From: JABDPF01 sp036351055
GTDB taxonomy: Bacteria; Pseudomonadota; Gammaproteobacteria; Xanthomonadales; SZUA-36
Reading direction: 5' to 3'
NCBI GenBank assembly: GCA_036351055.1
Contig: JAZBOH010000155.1
Coordinates: 46,211 to 110,210, forward strand
DNA: 64,000 nucleotides
The position numbers were made by a program, and so were the translations under genes. Positions 37,477-45,149 of this stretch are shown piece by piece. The number at the start of each line of letters is the position of its first letter. The first letter of the stretch is position 1. The notes beneath the pieces were generated by a model. It was not told the DNA's origin and made no database searches. It was given only the letters and a program-made list of their open reading frames with translations.

Positions 37477-38967
37477 ATGTTCTCTCGCTTTAAGCACTTC
37501 ATCAACAGTCCGGCAGGCGCTGCGTTCCTGGCATCCCTTCTGATGCTCATGGCCACGCCGGCCTTCAGCGAAACCATCGACAGCCGATTGGGGGCGCTTG
37601 AATACGAGGCGGGTTATCCCACAACAGGCACCGTCAATACGCTTTACGACGAACTGGACTTCCAGCGGGCCGTTCAGGCCTATCTCTGGGCGCTGCCGAT
37701 GGCGTCGTACGGGGCCATGGCGGAGGCCCAGTGGGCACTGGGCGCCGACAGCCACACGGTGATCGTTGCCGACAAGCTGGCCGAGCCACGGCAGCTGGCC
37801 CTGACGGCCAACCAGGACACCGTCTACATGGGCGGCGTTCTTGACCTGCGTGAAGGGCCGATTGTGATGGAGCTTCCGCCGGGTCTGCTCGGTACGATGA
37901 ACAACATCTGGCAGCAACCCCTTGTCGACCTCGGCGGCCCCTTCTCGCCCGAGCAGAACCGCGGGGGAAAGTTCCTCATACTGCCGCCCGGCTATGACGG
38001 TCCGTTGCCGGAAATGCACCACCATACTGCACAGTCCGACACCAATATCGTGGTGTTTTACCTGCGGGCGATTCCGCAGACCCGGGAAGACATTCCGAAA
38101 CTGGTCGAGCTGATCCATACCTATCGCCAGTACAAGCTCGAGGATGCCGCCAACCCGCCCGAAACACGGTTCGTTTCGCTGGCAGGCAAGGACACCAACT
38201 ATCTGACCAACGAGGGTTTCGCCTACTTCGAGACCCTGGCCCGCTACATCAATGAGAATCCGCCCCGCCCGCAGGACATGGCGATGCTCGGCGTGCTGGA
38301 AACGCTCGGTATTGTTCACGGCCAGCCCTTCGAGCCGGATGAGCGTATGAAAGTCATTCTCACCGAGGCGGCCACCGTTGGGCGGGCGATGGCGGAAGCC
38401 CTCGCGTTTGCACCAAGGGTGCCCCAGGAGATCGTGTACGCCTATCCGGGAGAACGTCATTGGAAGAAAATCTTTTTCGCGGACCCGACCTTCCATGAAC
38501 CGGAATACCTGGCCATCGATCTGCGCACCAAGTACGCCTTCGAGGCAATCGGCACGGCGAAGTCGATGGTGGTCTCCGTGCCCGGCCAGGGCTCGCAGTA
38601 CATCGGCGCCTACCAGGATGCTGACGGCAACTGGCTGACCGGGGACAACAGTTACCGCATTCACCTGCCCAAGGGCGTTCCGGCCAACATGTTCTGGTCG
38701 CTGACGGTCTACGACAACGACACCCGTTCAATGATCCGGAACCAGCACGGGCGGCCGCTGGTCGGCTCGGTGCATGGTGCGGTTCCCAACAAGGATGGCT
38801 CGTTCGATCTCTACTTCGGGCCCAGCCAGCCAGCGGATGTGCCGGAAGACAACTGGGTTCAGACCATGCCGGGCAAGGGTTGGTTTGTGTACCTGCGGTT
38901 GTACGGACCCGAACAATCGTACTTCGACCAGACCTGGGTGCCGGGTGACGCAGAGAAACTGGACTGA
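37477..38967 (+). CDS. DUF1254/DUF1214 domain protein, exported
   Basis: The 496-residue protein has a signal peptide (residues 1-30, ending TPAFSE). DUF1254 occupies the first half (AVQAYLWALPMASYGAMAEA, TLTANQDTVYMGGV-like segment) and DUF1214 the C-terminal half (FWSLTVYDNDTRSMIRNQ, WFVYLRLYGPEQSYFDQ). These domains have no established enzyme activity. A GGAGG site precedes the ATG. It is followed by a barrel protein and a second DUF1254 protein, an apparent three-gene cassette. Confidence 0.88.
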   Translation: MFSRFKHFINSPAGAAFLASLLMLMATPAFSETIDSRLGALEYEAGYPTTGTVNTLYDELDFQRAVQAYLWALPMASYGAMAEAQWALGADSHTVIVADKLAEPRQLALTANQDTVYMGGVLDLREGPIVMELPPGLLGTMNNIWQQPLVDLGGPFSPEQNRGGKFLILPPGYDGPLPEMHHHTAQSDTNIVVFYLRAIPQTREDIPKLVELIHTYRQYKLEDAANPPETRFVSLAGKDTNYLTNEGFAYFETLARYINENPPRPQDMAMLGVLETLGIVHGQPFEPDERMKVILTEAATVGRAMAEALAFAPRVPQEIVYAYPGERHWKKIFFADPTFHEPEYLAIDLRTKYAFEAIGTAKSMVVSVPGQGSQYIGAYQDADGNWLTGDNSYRIHLPKGVPANMFWSLTVYDNDTRSMIRNQHGRPLVGSVHGAVPNKDGSFDLYFGPSQPADVPEDNWVQTMPGKGWFVYLRLYGPEQSYFDQTWVPGDAEKLD

Positions 38968-39005
38968 GCAGATCTGAAATGACCGCCCGCACAGGAAGAC
39001 TATCG

Positions 39006-39833
39006 ATGACCCCACTGTACAAACAACCTGCACGATTGCTGTCCCTGTTGTGGGCCACTTGCCTTTTGGCGCTTGGCATTGCGCCGTTACAGGCGCAGGA
39101 AAGTGACGCCGACCTGGCCCAGGACCTGACCAACCCGGTGGCCGACCTGGTCACCCTGCCGGTCCAGCTGAATTACGACCGTGGCATCGGCCCGCTGGAC
39201 GACGGGGAGAAGTGGCAGGTCAATGTGCAGCCCGTGGTGCCGTTTGAAATCAGCGAAGACTGGAACCTGATCACGCGCACCATCATGCCGGTGATCTGGC
39301 AGGACGACGTATTTCCCGGCACCGGCTCCCAGTTTGGTCTGGGTGACATCAACCTGACCCTGTTCCTGTCGCCTAAGCAACCCACCGCCGGCGGCCTGAC
39401 CTGGGGCGTGGGCCCGGTGTTCGTTCTGCCCACGGCCACCGACTCGAAGCTGGGCGGCAAGAAATGGGGTGCCGGACCCGCGGCGATCGCGCTGAAGATG
39501 CAGGGCGCCTGGACCTACGGTGTCCTGGCCAACCACGTCTGGTCCTACGCCGGTAGCGACAATCGCCCGGACATCAACAATACGTTCATGCAGCCGTTCG
39601 TTGCCTACACCTGGCCTTCGGCCTGGACGCTGTCGGTCCAGTCCGAAACCAGTTATAACTGGGAATCGGAGAATTGGACCGTGCCGGTCAACGTCGCCTT
39701 TGCCAAGCTGAAAATGTTCGGCAAGCTGCCGGTCAGCCTGCAGGCGGGCGTCGGGTACTGGTTTGAATCACCCGCCGGGGCGGCTGATGACTGGCGGCTG
39801 CGCTTCCAGGCGAATTTCGTATTGCCGAGGTAA
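39006..39833 (+). CDS. Outer membrane transporter-like beta-barrel protein
   Basis: A 275-residue exported protein. The start is set at the ATG at 39006, which has AGGAAG 7 nt upstream and opens a good signal peptide (ARLLSLLWATCLLA to PLQAQ). An ATG at 38979 lacks a ribosome site. The mature part has alternating hydrophobic patterns and aromatic girdle residues typical of a barrel: LPVQLNYDRGIGPLDDGEKW, GDINLTLFLSP, NHVWSYAG and a C-terminal QANFVLPR. Similar proteins are often found beside DUF1254 genes. No transport substrate is known. Confidence 0.75.
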   Translation: MTPLYKQPARLLSLLWATCLLALGIAPLQAQESDADLAQDLTNPVADLVTLPVQLNYDRGIGPLDDGEKWQVNVQPVVPFEISEDWNLITRTIMPVIWQDDVFPGTGSQFGLGDINLTLFLSPKQPTAGGLTWGVGPVFVLPTATDSKLGGKKWGAGPAAIALKMQGAWTYGVLANHVWSYAGSDNRPDINNTFMQPFVAYTWPSAWTLSVQSETSYNWESENWTVPVNVAFAKLKMFGKLPVSLQAGVGYWFESPAGAADDWRLRFQANFVLPR

Positions 39834-39846
39834 TACTCAGGAGAAA

Positions 39847-41340
39847 ATGATGAAGACGATGATCAAGACAATAAACCGCACTGGCGGTTTCCTGGGCGTC
39901 ATCGCCGTGTGCCTGCAGCTTGCAGCGTGTGGAAACGGCTCCGAACCGCCGGTACCGGCGGCGAATGAACCGGAGCAGGGCCTTCCCGGCATCGAAGTGA
40001 CGCAGGCCATCGCGAAAGAAGCCTACGTTTACGGTTTCCCGATGGTCATGAACTACAAGACCATGTACGAGTACACGGTCAACACGAACAGCCCGGATTA
40101 CAAGGGGCCGTTCAACGAGGTGTCCTGCGAAGCGAGGCTGTTCACCCCGGAAGACAAGGCGGTCGTGACCCCCAACGCGGACACGCCCTACTGCATGTTC
40201 TGGATGGACCTGCGGGCGGAACCGCTCGTCCTCTCGGTTCCCGAGATGGAAGCGGAACGCTACTACAGCTTCCAGTTGATCGACCTCTACACCCACAACT
40301 TCGCCTATATCGGCAACCTCACCACCGGCAGCCAGGCCGGTCGCTACCTGCTGGCCGGACCGGGCTGGGAGGGGGAGAAGCCGGACGGCATTGACGATGT
40401 CATCCGGGCCGAAACCAACGCGATTTTCAATGTCACCCGGACGCAGTTGTTCGGCTCGGACGACCTGGAGAAGGTCAAGGACATCCAGGGACAGTACGAG
40501 CTTGAGCCGTTGAGCGCATTTCTGGGGGAAAAAGCCCCGGCCCCGTCGGCCGTGCCCGACTTCCCGGCATGGGACGAGGGTTCACAGTTCGACGAGCGGT
40601 TTTTCGGCTACCTGGATTTCGTGATGGATCTGCTCGGAAAACCGGGCCCCGGTGAGGAGGCGCTGTGGCAGGACCTGGCGAAGCTTGGCATCGGGCCGGG
40701 CATGGACTTCCGCCTGGATGCGCTCCCGCAGGAACAGGCAGCGGAACTGAGGGCCGGCGTGAAAGAAGGGTTCGCCGAGATCGAGGCCTTCATAGCCAGC
40801 AATGCCAACGATCCGCTGGCCAGCGGGAAATGGTTCGGCACCCGGAGCTTCCTGGACGAGAGCGCCATAGAAAACTACGGGCTGGACAAGCCGGACATGC
40901 TTCGCTCCGCGGGCGCCCATGCCGGACTGTACGGCAACTCGGCGAAGGAGGCGATCTACCCGGCCTATTTCACCGACGCCGATCACGCGCCGCTGGATGC
41001 CTCGAAACACAGCTACACCATGACCTTCCAGGAAGACGTTCTCCCCCCGGTCAAGGCCTTCTGGTCTTTGACCATGTACGACGGCAAGACCCAGCTCTTC
41101 ATCGAGAACCCGCTCGACCGCTATCTCCTGAGTTCGGAGATGATGGAGCAGTTCAAGCGGGAGGAAGATGGCTCCCTGGTTCTGCACATCGGCAAGGACT
41201 CACCGGGTCCGGACCTGGAGTCAAACTGGCTGCCCGCGCCCGATGGGCCCTTCTACATGATCATGCGGCTCTACGGACCGGAGCAGGCCGCTCTTGAGGG
41301 TCTCTGGACGCCGCCAGCCGTAAATATGGGGTCAGAGTAA
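39847..41340 (+). CDS. DUF1254/DUF1214 domain lipoprotein
   Basis: A 497-residue lipoprotein: the lipobox LAAC at about residues 24-27 follows a charged MKTMIKTINR start. The frame extends upstream, but this ATG has CAGGAG in place. DUF1254 is seen in EAYVYGFPMVMNYKTMYEY and VTPNADTPYCMFWMDLRAEP, DUF1214 in FWSLTMYDGKTQLFIENPL and FYMIMRLYGPEQAALEG. It is a divergent paralogue of the gene at 37477; the two flank the barrel gene. The last three codons (GSE) and the stop come from a GGGGTCAGAGTAA element. A terminator follows at 41415. Confidence 0.87.
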   Translation: MMKTMIKTINRTGGFLGVIAVCLQLAACGNGSEPPVPAANEPEQGLPGIEVTQAIAKEAYVYGFPMVMNYKTMYEYTVNTNSPDYKGPFNEVSCEARLFTPEDKAVVTPNADTPYCMFWMDLRAEPLVLSVPEMEAERYYSFQLIDLYTHNFAYIGNLTTGSQAGRYLLAGPGWEGEKPDGIDDVIRAETNAIFNVTRTQLFGSDDLEKVKDIQGQYELEPLSAFLGEKAPAPSAVPDFPAWDEGSQFDERFFGYLDFVMDLLGKPGPGEEALWQDLAKLGIGPGMDFRLDALPQEQAAELRAGVKEGFAEIEAFIASNANDPLASGKWFGTRSFLDESAIENYGLDKPDMLRSAGAHAGLYGNSAKEAIYPAYFTDADHAPLDASKHSYTMTFQEDVLPPVKAFWSLTMYDGKTQLFIENPLDRYLLSSEMMEQFKREEDGSLVLHIGKDSPGPDLESNWLPAPDGPFYMIMRLYGPEQAALEGLWTPPAVNMGSE

Positions 41341-41355
41341 AGGGACAGGGTAAAG
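41328..41355 (+). repeat. GGGGTCAGAGTAA element at the DUF1254 3' end
   Basis: GGGGTCAGAGTAAAG followed by the imperfect direct copy GGGACAGGGTAAAG. It shares the AATAT-GGGGTCAG context with the element near 22400. It supplies Gly-Ser-Glu-stop to the DUF1254 lipoprotein. No complementary right arm is present, so this copy looks truncated. Confidence 0.65.
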
Positions 41356-41414
41356 AGGGGGCCTGGGTTCGGAGTTTGCCGTCCTGATCCCTGAATGATT
41401 TCGTCGCCAACACG

Positions 41415-41445
41415 AGTCCGGTACTGGAACAGTGCCGGACTTTTT
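41415..41445 (+). terminator. Rho-independent terminator of the DUF1254 cassette
   Basis: AGTCCGGTACTG and CAGTGCCGGACT pair over 12 bp with one wobble, with a GAA loop, followed by TTTTT at 41441-41445. It is correctly oriented 75 nt after the DUF1254 lipoprotein stop. Confidence 0.85.
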
Positions 41446-41534
41446 GCCGACACCTGGAAGCCGGACCGTCTGGAACGTTCATTGGCACAACGACATGGTT
41501 GCCGGCCGGCTGGCCGGAGACGCGCCATGAGCTT

Positions 41535-42146
41535 TCAACCCGAAGACGGTTTGCGTAAATTTTTCCGCACGGCCTTCGAGTACCAGACCACCGGGACGAT
41601 AACCAGCAGTGCCACAATGCCGAGAATCACGGTGTAAGACTGGTCTGCGAGCGAAAGATCGGAGATCGCCCAGGCCAGTTCATTATTGACTTGTTCGGCA
41701 TGTGCAATGGGGCCGATTGCCGCCTCTTTCGCCAGGGAGAAGCCCTGGCTGAAAGCGCTCTCCCAGCCCGTTGCTGACAAGGCCCCATAGGCCTTGTAGC
41801 CCATGGCCGATGCACCGATGGCCAGCAGACCGATTCCCACGGCACCCACGCCGACAAGACCCACTCCCACGGCGCCCACGGTCACTACTCCAACGGAGAC
41901 GATACCCACGCTGACCGGAGCCACCGCGTATCCGCCCCAGGCGAACAGCAAGCCATATGCCTTGTGGCCGGCAGCGATCCAGGCGACCGCAGGAGCTTCT
42001 CCCCGCTCCTTTATGTCCAGCTTGACATGCAGCAAGGGCAAGCCGAGAAACTCGGTGCGGCTCCTGATTTCCCTTTTCCCGGTTCCGGCCGGGCCTGTGG
42101 CGCCTTTGAACATCTCGGGGCGTCGAATTTTTTCAGCGGTCTTCAT
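41535..42146 (-). CDS. Membrane protein with five-residue glycine repeat
   Basis: A 203-residue protein of unknown function. After a polar N terminus with GLPLLHVKLD (residues 35-44), residues 58-121 form a hydrophobic block with Gly at exactly every fifth position (81, 86, 91, 96, 101, 106, 111, 116, 121) in the form V-x-V-G-x. A second hydrophobic segment (about 172-190) ends in a basic tail. The DNA shows the same 15-nt period. The regular repeat suggests a beta-solenoid or membrane-inserted stack rather than ordinary helices (inference). It is convergent with the DUF1254 cassette. Confidence 0.65.
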   Translation of the reverse strand: MKTAEKIRRPEMFKGATGPAGTGKREIRSRTEFLGLPLLHVKLDIKERGEAPAVAWIAAGHKAYGLLFAWGGYAVAPVSVGIVSVGVVTVGAVGVGLVGVGAVGIGLLAIGASAMGYKAYGALSATGWESAFSQGFSLAKEAAIGPIAHAEQVNNELAWAISDLSLADQSYTVILGIVALLVIVPVVWYSKAVRKNLRKPSSG

Positions 42147-42646
42147 CGCACGCGCGTTTTTGCCGCATCTCAGCCGGCAGGATACTGTTGTGCCTGGGCA
42201 GCCTGGGGCTGAGTCTTTGGCTTTCGGCGTTCCAGCTGGATACGGGGCATCCGCACATCCGGTTGATTCGCCTGGTATATAACCTGAGTTACTCGGTCAT
42301 GATGTGGTCGCTGGTCATCCTCGTCATCGGACTGTTCAAGCAGTACCTTGACAAGCCGAGCTGCGTCATTCGCTACCTGGCAGATGCCTCGTACTGGCTC
42401 TACCTGGTTCACCTGCCCATTGTGCTCTGGCTGCAAATCGCTTTTGCCGAACTGCCCATGCACTGGACGCTCAAGCTTCCTGCCATATCACTGCTGACGA
42501 TCGGCCTTTCGCTCCTGCTCTACGACCTCGTGGTCCGGCCGACCCTGGCGGGAAAAATCCTGAACGGACGAAAGAAGGAACGCGTGCTTTTTGCTTCCAA
42601 TCGGAAATGTAGCCGTTTACATTCTGTCTCTCGAACGACCATTTAG
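42147..42646 (+). pseudogene. 5'-truncated acyltransferase family 3 gene
   Basis: The plus frame gives only the C-terminal part of an acyltransferase 3 (OafA/MdoC-like) membrane protein: GRILLCLGSLGLSLWLSAFQ, IRLVYNLSYSVMMWSLVILV, IRYLADASYWLYLVHLPIVL and a basic tail near LNGRKKER. Full-length proteins have about 350-400 residues with ten helices and an N-terminal catalytic His. That N-terminal part is missing and the preserved frame begins at the ATG of the divergent gene. A deletion or rearrangement junction therefore lies near 42147. An internal TTG at 42188 could be annotated as a start. Confidence 0.7.
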
Positions 42647-42677
42647 AATCGATACTGTCTGATACCGGAGCCGTCTA

Positions 42678-43562
42678 GTGATCCTGTTGAATTTTGTCAC
42701 AGCAAAGGGCCTTCGCCTGGGCATCAAGCAAGGAAACCGTGTGATCGATGCCGGCGCCAGCGGACAGCGCCTCGGAATTGAAGCGCCGTCCAGCATGGAA
42801 GATCTCACTTCCATGGGAAGGCGTGGCCTGGGCAAACTGGAGTCACTGTTGGCGGTCGTTGGGGAGGAAGAACAACTGCCCCTGGACGCGCTTGACCTCG
42901 GTCCTGCCATTCCACGACCCGGAAAAATCGTTTGCGTCGGGCTCAACTACCGGCACCATGCCCTCGAGGCTGGAATGGACATTCCATCCGAACCGATCCT
43001 GTTCAGCAAATTTGGAAATGCCATTACGTCCAGCGGCTCGGACATCGATATCAGTGGAATGAGCCAGGTCGACTACGAGGCCGAGCTCGGCGTGGTGATC
43101 GGCCGCAAGGCGCGCACGGTAAAACAAGAACAGGCGCTTGATTATGTACTGGGCTATTGCAACGCCAATGATGTCAGCGATCGCGGGCTGCAATTCAGAT
43201 CCAGCCAGTGGCTTCTGGGCAAAACAGCGGATGGCTTCTGCCCGGTTGGGCCATGGCTGCGCACGCCCGGGCCGGGTTTCGACGCCCAGGGCCTGCGCAT
43301 CAGGGGCTGGCTGAACGGCGAACTGCGCCAGGACCACAAGACCTCGGACATGATTTTCGGCATCGCCGAGTTAATCGCATATATCAGTGGACATCTCACC
43401 CTCGAACCAGGCGACCTGATCCTGACCGGCACACCCAAGGGCGTGATCATGGGACGTGAATCCAAAAACTGGATCCAGCACGGAGATGAGTACCAGGTGG
43501 AAATCGAGGGCCTCGGCCGACTGGTGAATCGCTTTACGACGAATACGGAAAGCCAGGTTTGA
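42678..43562 (+). CDS. Fumarylacetoacetate hydrolase family protein
   Basis: The 294-residue protein has an N-terminal cap of about 70 residues and the FAH catalytic fold. PRPGKIVCVGLNYRHHALEA is the characteristic start of the fold. VDYEAELGVVIGRKA carries the metal-binding glutamates (E-x-E), and the metal-binding Asp lies in NANDVSDR. GDLILTGTPKGV is the usual closing block. Family members hydrolyse C-C bonds of 1,3-diketo acids or decarboxylate oxaloacetate-type compounds, and the substrate is open here. It starts with GTG. Confidence 0.86.
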   Translation: MILLNFVTAKGLRLGIKQGNRVIDAGASGQRLGIEAPSSMEDLTSMGRRGLGKLESLLAVVGEEEQLPLDALDLGPAIPRPGKIVCVGLNYRHHALEAGMDIPSEPILFSKFGNAITSSGSDIDISGMSQVDYEAELGVVIGRKARTVKQEQALDYVLGYCNANDVSDRGLQFRSSQWLLGKTADGFCPVGPWLRTPGPGFDAQGLRIRGWLNGELRQDHKTSDMIFGIAELIAYISGHLTLEPGDLILTGTPKGVIMGRESKNWIQHGDEYQVEIEGLGRLVNRFTTNTESQV

Positions 43563-43578
43563 ACCTGGATCAACTGTT

Positions 43579-43665
43579 CATGGAATTCTGAAAAACGGCC
43601 ACCTCGTACTGGATGACTTTTTCGATTCCGACCTGATGGGTCGCATGGGCCAGGCTATCCGCTAA
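43579..43665 (+). pseudogene. Fragment of a phytanoyl-CoA dioxygenase-like gene
   Basis: A short open stretch reads ILKNGHLVLDDFFDSDLMGR and stops at TAA 43663. It closely resembles the N-terminal edge of PhyH-family Fe(II)/2-oxoglutarate dioxygenases, which typically read like DGFLVLDDFFDPEL. The catalytic core is absent and no start codon is in frame. It lies between the FAH gene and the end of the hydrogenase-linked ABC operon, so a deletion has probably removed the rest. Confidence 0.5.
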
Positions 43666-43686
43666 AGCATGGGCCTCAAAGCGCGG

Positions 43687-44370
43687 TTATCCGGCAAGCT
43701 GTGCCTTGACGAAGGCGTTCGCCGGGTTGGTGAGAAGGTCTTCCGGTGCGCCAACCTGTTCGATGCGCCGCATCGACATCACGACCAGCACATCCGCCCG
43801 TGCCAGTGCTTCCTGGTTGTCATGGGTCACCCAGACGGTCGTCAGCCGCTCGCGGTGATGGATATCGTTGAGCATTCGCCGTAGTTCTTTGCGCGCCCGT
43901 GCATCCAGGGCGCTGAACGGCTCGTCGCAGAGCAACAGGTCCGGGCGAACCGATAAGGCCCGCGCCAGAGCCACCCGCTGCCGCATTCCGCCCGAAAGCT
44001 GGCGGGGATACTTGTCCCAATCTTCGGGAGCGAGCCCGGCTTCGGTCAGCAGCTTGTCCGCCCGGTCCCGGCGCTCGTCCCGGGGCAACCCTTCGGCCAG
44101 CAGCGCGAAACCGACATTGTCACGCGCGGTTTTCCAAGGCAGCAACGCCGAATCCTGGAACGCGACCGCCACGCGTTTGCAGTCGTTCACGACCCGGCCC
44201 TGTCCCGGCTCGAGCAGCCCTGCCGCAAGTGCAATCAGCGTACTCTTCCCGCAACCCGACGGCCCCACGACGGCGGTAAGTTTGCCCGCCGGCACCTCGA
44301 AACTGATGCCCTCGAGCGCCGGCACACCGTCATGCGCATAGTCCACGCTCTCGAAACGCAGCGCCCTCAA
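43687..44370 (-). CDS. ABC transporter ATP-binding protein (NitT/TauT type)
   Basis: A 227-residue ATPase with Walker A GPSGCGKST, Q-loop VAFQDSALLPW, signature LSGGMRQRVALARAL, Walker B LLLCDEPFSALD and H-loop WVTHDNQEALA. The AFQDSALLPW form is typical of the SsuB/TauB/NrtD class of importers. The TTG at 44370 is taken as start because it overlaps the permease stop as TTGA, and the usual N-terminal strand (LRFESVDYAHDG) follows immediately. It is the last gene of the hydrogenase operon. Confidence 0.9.
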   Translation of the reverse strand: MRALRFESVDYAHDGVPALEGISFEVPAGKLTAVVGPSGCGKSTLIALAAGLLEPGQGRVVNDCKRVAVAFQDSALLPWKTARDNVGFALLAEGLPRDERRDRADKLLTEAGLAPEDWDKYPRQLSGGMRQRVALARALSVRPDLLLCDEPFSALDARARKELRRMLNDIHHRERLTTVWVTHDNQEALARADVLVVMSMRRIEQVGAPEDLLTNPANAFVKAQLAG

Positions 44371-45140
44371 GACCGCCCCCCATCTGCGTCGTCGCGCCAA
44401 ACCCACAGCCGCCGTTGCACCGGCCGCAGGATCCAGAGATCCACCACCACCAGGACGCAGGCGACCACCACGACCCAGGCCATGATCCCGGCGGTGTCGA
44501 TACGGGCCCGCGCGCCTGCGATCCCGTCTCCGATACCGCCGGCACCCGCGAGCAGTTCGGCCATGATCGCCACTTTCCAGGCCATCGCCAGCGTGGTTGC
44601 CAGCGCCGGGTACAGGTGACTGGCCATGTGCGGGGCGTGCATATGGAGAAGTCGCGCGCCGAATGGCACACGGTAGACCCGGGCCATGCGGATAAGCCCG
44701 CCGTCGAGGCTGCGCACGCCTTCGACGGCGGGGGCAAAAACCAGCGGACCCGTGGCGACGGCTATCGTGAAGACCACCGCCCAGTCGCCGCCGAACCACA
44801 GGAGCGCCATCACCACCCAGGCGATGGCCGGGATGCCGAGCAGGATGATGGCGACGGGTTGGAGCGCGGCCCGGACCGCGTCGCGAAGCCCTGCGAGCGT
44901 ACCCACCAGGACACCGGTGCTGACCCCGATTAGCCAGCCCGTGAGCGCATGGCCGGCCGTTTCGGCCAGTGCCGGACCAACCAATCCGTCCCCGATCATG
45001 CCGAGCAGCGTACGCAGAGTATCATCGAGTCCCGGTAACACGAGCGCCCCGTAGACACGGTGCCCAACCTCCCATGCGGCCAGCAAAAGGGTGATGCCCA
45101 CGAGGCTCCAGATCCAGGAAGGTGTCGAGGATTTCTTCAC
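44367..45140 (-). CDS. ABC transporter permease (NitT/TauT type)
   Basis: The 257-residue inner-membrane permease has about six hydrophobic segments. The EAA-type cytoplasmic loop is around VYRVPFGARLLHMHAP, where it should contact the ATPase. The overall length and the N-terminal helix followed by GHALTGWLIGVSTG match SsuC/TauC-like permeases. It lies 9 nt after the substrate-binding gene and overlaps the ATPase start by 4 nt. Confidence 0.88.
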   Translation of the reverse strand: MKKSSTPSWIWSLVGITLLLAAWEVGHRVYGALVLPGLDDTLRTLLGMIGDGLVGPALAETAGHALTGWLIGVSTGVLVGTLAGLRDAVRAALQPVAIILLGIPAIAWVVMALLWFGGDWAVVFTIAVATGPLVFAPAVEGVRSLDGGLIRMARVYRVPFGARLLHMHAPHMASHLYPALATTLAMAWKVAIMAELLAGAGGIGDGIAGARARIDTAGIMAWVVVVACVLVVVDLWILRPVQRRLWVWRDDADGGRS

Positions 45141-45149
45141 AGCCTTCCC

